Of a stretch of DNA of 18,303 nucleotides, positions 14,260 through 18,303 are shown piece by piece. The stretch lies in NCBI GenBank assembly GCA_023423285.1, contig JAFAFV010000151.1:1-18303 (forward strand), in the 5' to 3' direction. This DNA comes from Bacteroidota bacterium (GTDB lineage Bacteria > Bacteroidota > Bacteroidia > Chitinophagales > Chitinophagaceae). Each line of letters begins with the position of its first letter. The first letter of the stretch is position 1. The notes below the pieces were generated by a model that saw nothing but the letters and a program-made list of their open reading frames with translations, did not search any database and was not told the origin of the DNA. The translations under genes were made by a program, and so were the position numbers.

Positions 14260-15771
14260 TTAGGGATTTTGTACAGTATTTGGGTTTGCCTGGATTTCGA
14301 AAATAGGAATTGCCCATTGCCATTTTACATCTCCTGCCGGAATTTGCATGGTGCCATTTACAGAAGCCGGCACAAAATTGGACACAACTGTACGATCTAA
14401 TGGCTGATTGAGGCGTTTCAAATCAAAAAAGCGAAATCCTTCTCCCCAAAGTTCGGTCCGCCTGTTATCCATAATCTCGTTAATTAAAGCTTCACCTGTA
14501 TTTGTAGATTTTACATACGCAGGATCTCTCTTGCTTACAAAATCGAATAAAGCCTGTTGTGCATTAGCGGTTCCGCCTGCAGTACGTGCATGCGCTTCTG
14601 CGAGCATTAAGTATACTTCTGCCAAACGCATATAAGGTACGTCGCCCAGTGTATTATCATTTGCACGGGTTTTAAATTTACGGCTCATGTACGGCGATCT
14701 TGCAAAGGTTGATAATGGTAAAGGGAAGTTGGTTGCATTTGGGCTAGGCTCCCATAATGTTTTGCGCACATCTGTGCTGGGAATTCTGTCATATAGTTCT
14801 TTGTTGATACGCTTTGGTATTCCTCTAATATAACTGGTATTTCCATTCCAGGAAATTTGGCCAAAATAAGATCCAAAAGTATCTCCCTGGTCAGAAATGA
14901 TTAAAGCTGCCCATATCCATTCAGGATTGGATGGAGCGTCATTAAATCCTGCTTTGTATTGATCAATAGACATCAGAGAAAACTTACCAGAAGTGAGGAC
15001 TTCGTTTGCAAATTGAATTGTTGTAGGGTAGTCCTGCATAGTTAACGCTAACCTTGCTTTTAAAACTTTGGCAGCTATAAGGCTGAAATGGGATTTGTTC
15101 TGGTTAATAGTACCGGCTTTGTTAAATTCTGCAATTGACGCGTCTATATCAGCATTAATTTGTGCATACACTTCTTCAACTGTTGATCGCGGTAGTGAAA
15201 CATCTGTTGGTAAAAGTGGCATAGAAACACCGGGTGAAGAGTTAGGCTTGGCACTCGCATCATACCTTTTTGCATAATACTGTACCAGATTAAAATATGA
15301 CCAAGCCCTCATACCGTATGCCTCACCTTTTAGCAGAGCTTTATCTGCATCGGGCCCTGCTGCATTATCAACATTTGCAATAATGCTATTCATATTTCCG
15401 ATTACTCTGTAGTATAATCGAAACGGATACTCTACCCACGCAGAATTATCGAGTTTATGCGTATTCCAATTTCCCGTACCATTAGCGCCTGAAGTATACC
15501 ATGATGCGTTCGCCTGGTGCAAATCCTCTCCCATAAAATCATTATTGAGCATTACACCTCCATGCCCCGGCATGTTTTGAGTATTGAACCTGTTAAAAAG
15601 ATATCTGTAGGCTCCATTAATTACATTTTTTGCATTATTTGTGGTAGTAAAAATTGCGGCATCATCGGCGCTGCTTGTAGGGTTAACATCTAAAAAGCTT
15701 TTTTTACATGAGGTACTACCAGCAATCAAAATAAGCAATAATGGTAAGTATTTAATAATATTTCTTTTCAT
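14260..15771 (-). CDS. SusD/RagB family nutrient-binding lipoprotein
   Basis: A 503-residue surface lipoprotein that closes over the SusC channel and binds the nutrient. MKRNIIKYLPLLLILIAGST ends in a lipobox with lipidated Cys22 (TSC, then KKSFLDVNPTSS). FLDVNP is the usual start of mature SusD. TPR-like helices follow (GEAYGMRAWSYFNLVQYYAK, KVLKARLALTM). The RagB/SusD C-terminal block has YMRLAEVYLMLAEAHARTAG, INEIMDNRRTELWGEGFRFF and DLKRLNQPLDR. Full length. It starts 11 bases after susC ends, so it is co-transcribed with it. No glycoside hydrolase, sulfatase or regulator is attached downstream, so the substrate cannot be inferred. Confidence 0.96.
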   Translation of the reverse strand: MKRNIIKYLPLLLILIAGSTSCKKSFLDVNPTSSADDAAIFTTTNNAKNVINGAYRYLFNRFNTQNMPGHGGVMLNNDFMGEDLHQANASWYTSGANGTGNWNTHKLDNSAWVEYPFRLYYRVIGNMNSIIANVDNAAGPDADKALLKGEAYGMRAWSYFNLVQYYAKRYDASAKPNSSPGVSMPLLPTDVSLPRSTVEEVYAQINADIDASIAEFNKAGTINQNKSHFSLIAAKVLKARLALTMQDYPTTIQFANEVLTSGKFSLMSIDQYKAGFNDAPSNPEWIWAALIISDQGDTFGSYFGQISWNGNTSYIRGIPKRINKELYDRIPSTDVRKTLWEPSPNATNFPLPLSTFARSPYMSRKFKTRANDNTLGDVPYMRLAEVYLMLAEAHARTAGGTANAQQALFDFVSKRDPAYVKSTNTGEALINEIMDNRRTELWGEGFRFFDLKRLNQPLDRTVVSNFVPASVNGTMQIPAGDVKWQWAIPIFEIQANPNTVQNP

Positions 15772-15782
15772 AAAAATTATAT

Positions 15783-18303
15783 TTAAAAGGTTAGATTTAT
15801 TCCAAGGCTCAAAACTCTGTTTGGAGTATATACCGGGCTATTGGTGCCGTTGAAAGTCTCCATAGGATTTAGGCCTTTTCTCTTTGATAATAAAAATATA
15901 TTTTCTCCTGATAAAAACACTCTAATCATATCAAACTTCATACGAGTGAGCAATGAAGCTGGTAAATTATAATATAAAGTGGCGTTTCTTAAACTTAAAT
16001 AAGAGGCGTCAATTAGCCATCTGTTTGAAGCAGCATTAAAATCTGAACTTCTGTTGATATCTAATCTTGGAACATCAGTTATATCCCCGGGAGCTTTCCA
16101 GGCATCAAGCAAGTCAACATGTAAAGATTTTCCATAGGAAGCCAATGCCATTAAACCCGCATAGTTTCCATCATAAAACTTACCTCCAACCTGATAATTA
16201 AGTAAGAATGAAAGTCCAAAATTTTTGTAGGAAAAGGAATTTGTCACAGAACCAAAGAATTTGGGAATAGCTGAGCCTGATTTTGCAAAAACGGCGTTTG
16301 TGGGGCTGGTAACCAGCGAGTCTTTCCCAATAACCCGTATACCTGCCATATCATTGTACGTGTCATTTTTGTAATATAATGCAGAACCGTCCGAAGGATC
16401 CACTCCATACCATTGGCGGAGATAAAATTGATATATATCTGAACCAACCTCATACCTCTTTGTTCCTGATGTGATAGGCTCGTTATTGTTAGGCAGGGTT
16501 TTCATCTTATTCTTTAAAGACGTAAAGTTTACCAACATATTCCAACGCGCATTTTCAGTTCTTATAATATCTCCTGACAACTGGATCTCAATGCCGGTAT
16601 TTTCCATTGCGCCAATATTTCTGGTTACATTGGTTACGATTGAAGAATACCCCAAAGGAACATCAAATAACAATGCCGACGAGCCGCGCTTAAAGTATTC
16701 AATGGTACCACTTAGCCTGTTTTTAAGCACACCAAAATCAAGGCCTACAGTAAAGTTTTTACCCACTTCCCAAGTCAGATCATCGTTTAGCAAAGAAGAT
16801 GCTAATGCTCCGGCTTCCGGCCCATTATTAAAACCAAGCGTATACAGTTGCTGGTATGCATAATAGCTTTCAAGAGCATCATTACCAACAGTGCCGTATG
16901 CGGCCCTGAATCTTAAATCGCTAAATATTTCTGTATTGGCAATAAAATTTTCTTTGATTAAATTCCAGCCTGCGCCTATTGAATAGAAGTTGCCCCAGCG
17001 GCTTTTGGGGGAAAATCTTGAAGATGCATCTCTGCGAAATGCAGCGTCAAAAAAGTATTTCCCTGCCAGGTCATAATTAGCCCTTGCAAAATAACCTTCT
17101 CTTCTAAGTTGCGTTAAACCACCTCCAATACTGCGCAGAGTAACAAAGTTTGGAAACTCAATATTACCATCTAAGTTCATCCCTACTTTGGCTGCCGTAA
17201 TGGATGTAATATCATACCACGAGTTTTCATGGCCCAACAAGAAATCGATGCTGTGTTCTCCTAATTGATTATTATAATTTAATAACTGATTTACCGTTAC
17301 TGTTTTATATTCAAAATTATCCCTGTAAGTATAGCCTCCTAAAGTAACGCCATCCCCAACTGTTTTATTTTGGTTATAGGTGTTTTTAATGTTGCTCAAA
17401 TCAAGACCCACATTATTTGTGAATTTGAAATTTTTTAAAAAATTTATTTCTCCATAGGCACGGCCACTCATGACCTGTCTTCTGTCAAAGTTGGTGTTCA
17501 GCATGGTTTCATACACAATATGCCTGCCGGGTGATGCTCCAGATGGCCTGTTTACCGAACCTGGGTGCATTCCATAGTCGTAAAAATGGTCGCCATTCTG
17601 ATCCAATACAGGCTGACCCATATTATCGTATGCATGCACAGGATAAATTGGGCCAATACCTCTTGCAAACACAAATGGGTTAATAAAAGTATTATCCCCG
17701 GTTCCGGCACCTAAATTACTTTTGACCATTGCTCCATTCATATTGATGCCAGTCCTAAACCATTGGGTAACATTTGTATTAATATTAACCCTTGCAGAAA
17801 CACGTTCGAAATCAGATTTAATGATAAATCCTTCATCTTTTATATAATTCAATCCAACAAAATAATCGGTTTGATTATTTTTAGAAGAAATAGAAAAGTT
17901 TGCTTCGTTTCGGGGTCCATTGTTAATCATTGGTGAAAACCAGTCAAAATCATCATACAGTAATTTTGCATTGGGATTGAATTTGCCTGTTGAATCTACA
18001 AGCGTTTCGCGGCTTATATTAAAGGGATTATAAATTAATTGTGGGCCTATTTCTAAAGCAGCCCTTCTGCCTGCAACAACAGGGTCTACCGGAGTAGCGC
18101 CATAAACAAGCCCATTTCTGTATGCCTGCCAGTATAGCGGATAATACTGGTAAGCGTTTACTGTTTCATATTCAGGAATGGCGCGTTGCGACTTGCCGGT
18201 TAAAAGGTCTATGTTTACTTTTGGCCGTGCCGACTTCCCTCTTTTTGTAGTGATCATTACAACACCATTGGCAGCCCTTGCACCATATAAGGCTGTGGAA
18301 GTT
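15783..18303 (-). CDS. SusC/RagA family TonB-linked outer-membrane protein (5' end outside window)
   Basis: The outer-membrane channel partner of the SusD protein, importing oligomeric nutrients with TonB energy. About 839 residues are visible; the frame runs off the right edge, so the signal peptide, carboxypeptidase-like domain, TonB box and most of the plug are missing. The first visible residues read TSTALYGARAANGVVMITTK, the classic SusC plug motif, so the ATG at 18257 is internal. The rest is barrel: YFVGLNYIKDEGFIIKSDFE, FARANYDLAGKYFFDAAFRR, DASSRFSPKSRWGNFYSIGA and AYGTVGNDALESYYAYQQLY. It ends at RVLSLGINLTF with a terminal Phe. It overlaps nothing and leads directly into susD. Confidence 0.96.
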   Translation of the reverse strand, partial: TSTALYGARAANGVVMITTKRGKSARPKVNIDLLTGKSQRAIPEYETVNAYQYYPLYWQAYRNGLVYGATPVDPVVAGRRAALEIGPQLIYNPFNISRETLVDSTGKFNPNAKLLYDDFDWFSPMINNGPRNEANFSISSKNNQTDYFVGLNYIKDEGFIIKSDFERVSARVNINTNVTQWFRTGINMNGAMVKSNLGAGTGDNTFINPFVFARGIGPIYPVHAYDNMGQPVLDQNGDHFYDYGMHPGSVNRPSGASPGRHIVYETMLNTNFDRRQVMSGRAYGEINFLKNFKFTNNVGLDLSNIKNTYNQNKTVGDGVTLGGYTYRDNFEYKTVTVNQLLNYNNQLGEHSIDFLLGHENSWYDITSITAAKVGMNLDGNIEFPNFVTLRSIGGGLTQLRREGYFARANYDLAGKYFFDAAFRRDASSRFSPKSRWGNFYSIGAGWNLIKENFIANTEIFSDLRFRAAYGTVGNDALESYYAYQQLYTLGFNNGPEAGALASSLLNDDLTWEVGKNFTVGLDFGVLKNRLSGTIEYFKRGSSALLFDVPLGYSSIVTNVTRNIGAMENTGIEIQLSGDIIRTENARWNMLVNFTSLKNKMKTLPNNNEPITSGTKRYEVGSDIYQFYLRQWYGVDPSDGSALYYKNDTYNDMAGIRVIGKDSLVTSPTNAVFAKSGSAIPKFFGSVTNSFSYKNFGLSFLLNYQVGGKFYDGNYAGLMALASYGKSLHVDLLDAWKAPGDITDVPRLDINRSSDFNAASNRWLIDASYLSLRNATLYYNLPASLLTRMKFDMIRVFLSGENIFLLSKRKGLNPMETFNGTNSPVYTPNRVLSLGINLTF

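Noticed and set aside
15783..18257. SusC frame starting at the ATG at 18257
   Set aside because: The frame continues upstream to the window edge with the SusC plug motif, so this Met is internal and the gene is cut by the window.

Overview
The window looks like ordinary chromosome from a member of the Bacteroidota, most likely a Chitinophagaceae-type bacterium. Pointers are a SusC/SusD pair, a BshA-type bacillithiol glycosyltransferase, the Bacteroidota-restricted families DUF3078, DUF4290 and DUF5522, the near absence of strong Shine-Dalgarno sites, and many upstream boxes matching the Bacteroidota -7 promoter consensus TAnnTTTG. All family names come from reading the translated sequence and memory of the families; no database search was run.

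Layout. 1-2029 (+): argH, then a short GreA/Rnk-type protein. 2026-3514 (-): bshA, preceded by a small unknown ORF. 3583-4668 (+): a GT28/MurG-like glycosyltransferase, tail to tail with a SixA-type phosphatase (4665-5153, -). 5243-6187 (+): a secreted DUF3078 beta-barrel-like protein. 6241-7484 (+): a tight overlapping cassette of trmB (GTG start), a four-cysteine DUF5522 mini-protein and an alkyltransferase-like protein with Ala in place of the reactive Cys. 7506-9842 (+): a basic small ORF that runs without a stop through a strong intrinsic terminator and into a BtuB-like TonB receptor in the same frame. 9916-10599 (-): DUF4290. 11112-12923 (+): typA/bipA behind a long AT-rich leader. 12999-13655 (-): a CBM48-like/helix-hairpin-helix fusion. 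13831-14209 (-): an apparently frameshifted small lipoprotein gene with its own terminator and possible promoter, resembling only the N-terminal part of secreted HEIGH-type metallopeptidases. 14260-18303 (-): a susC-susD operon, with susC cut by the window edge.

The genes are mainly independent housekeeping units (arginine synthesis, bacillithiol, tRNA modification, ribosome-associated GTPase) interleaved with cell-envelope functions. Two convergent pairs share a 4-base TTAA stop overlap. Two other convergent pairs are separated by hairpins that can terminate in both directions.

The points most worth a second look are the stop-less basic ORF that ends in a terminator ahead of the TonB receptor (7506-7913), the frameshifted peptidase-propeptide-like lipoprotein (13880-14130), the CBM48-HhH fusion, and the long structured leader of typA. 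No CRISPR array, tRNA, rRNA, insertion sequence or prophage was seen.
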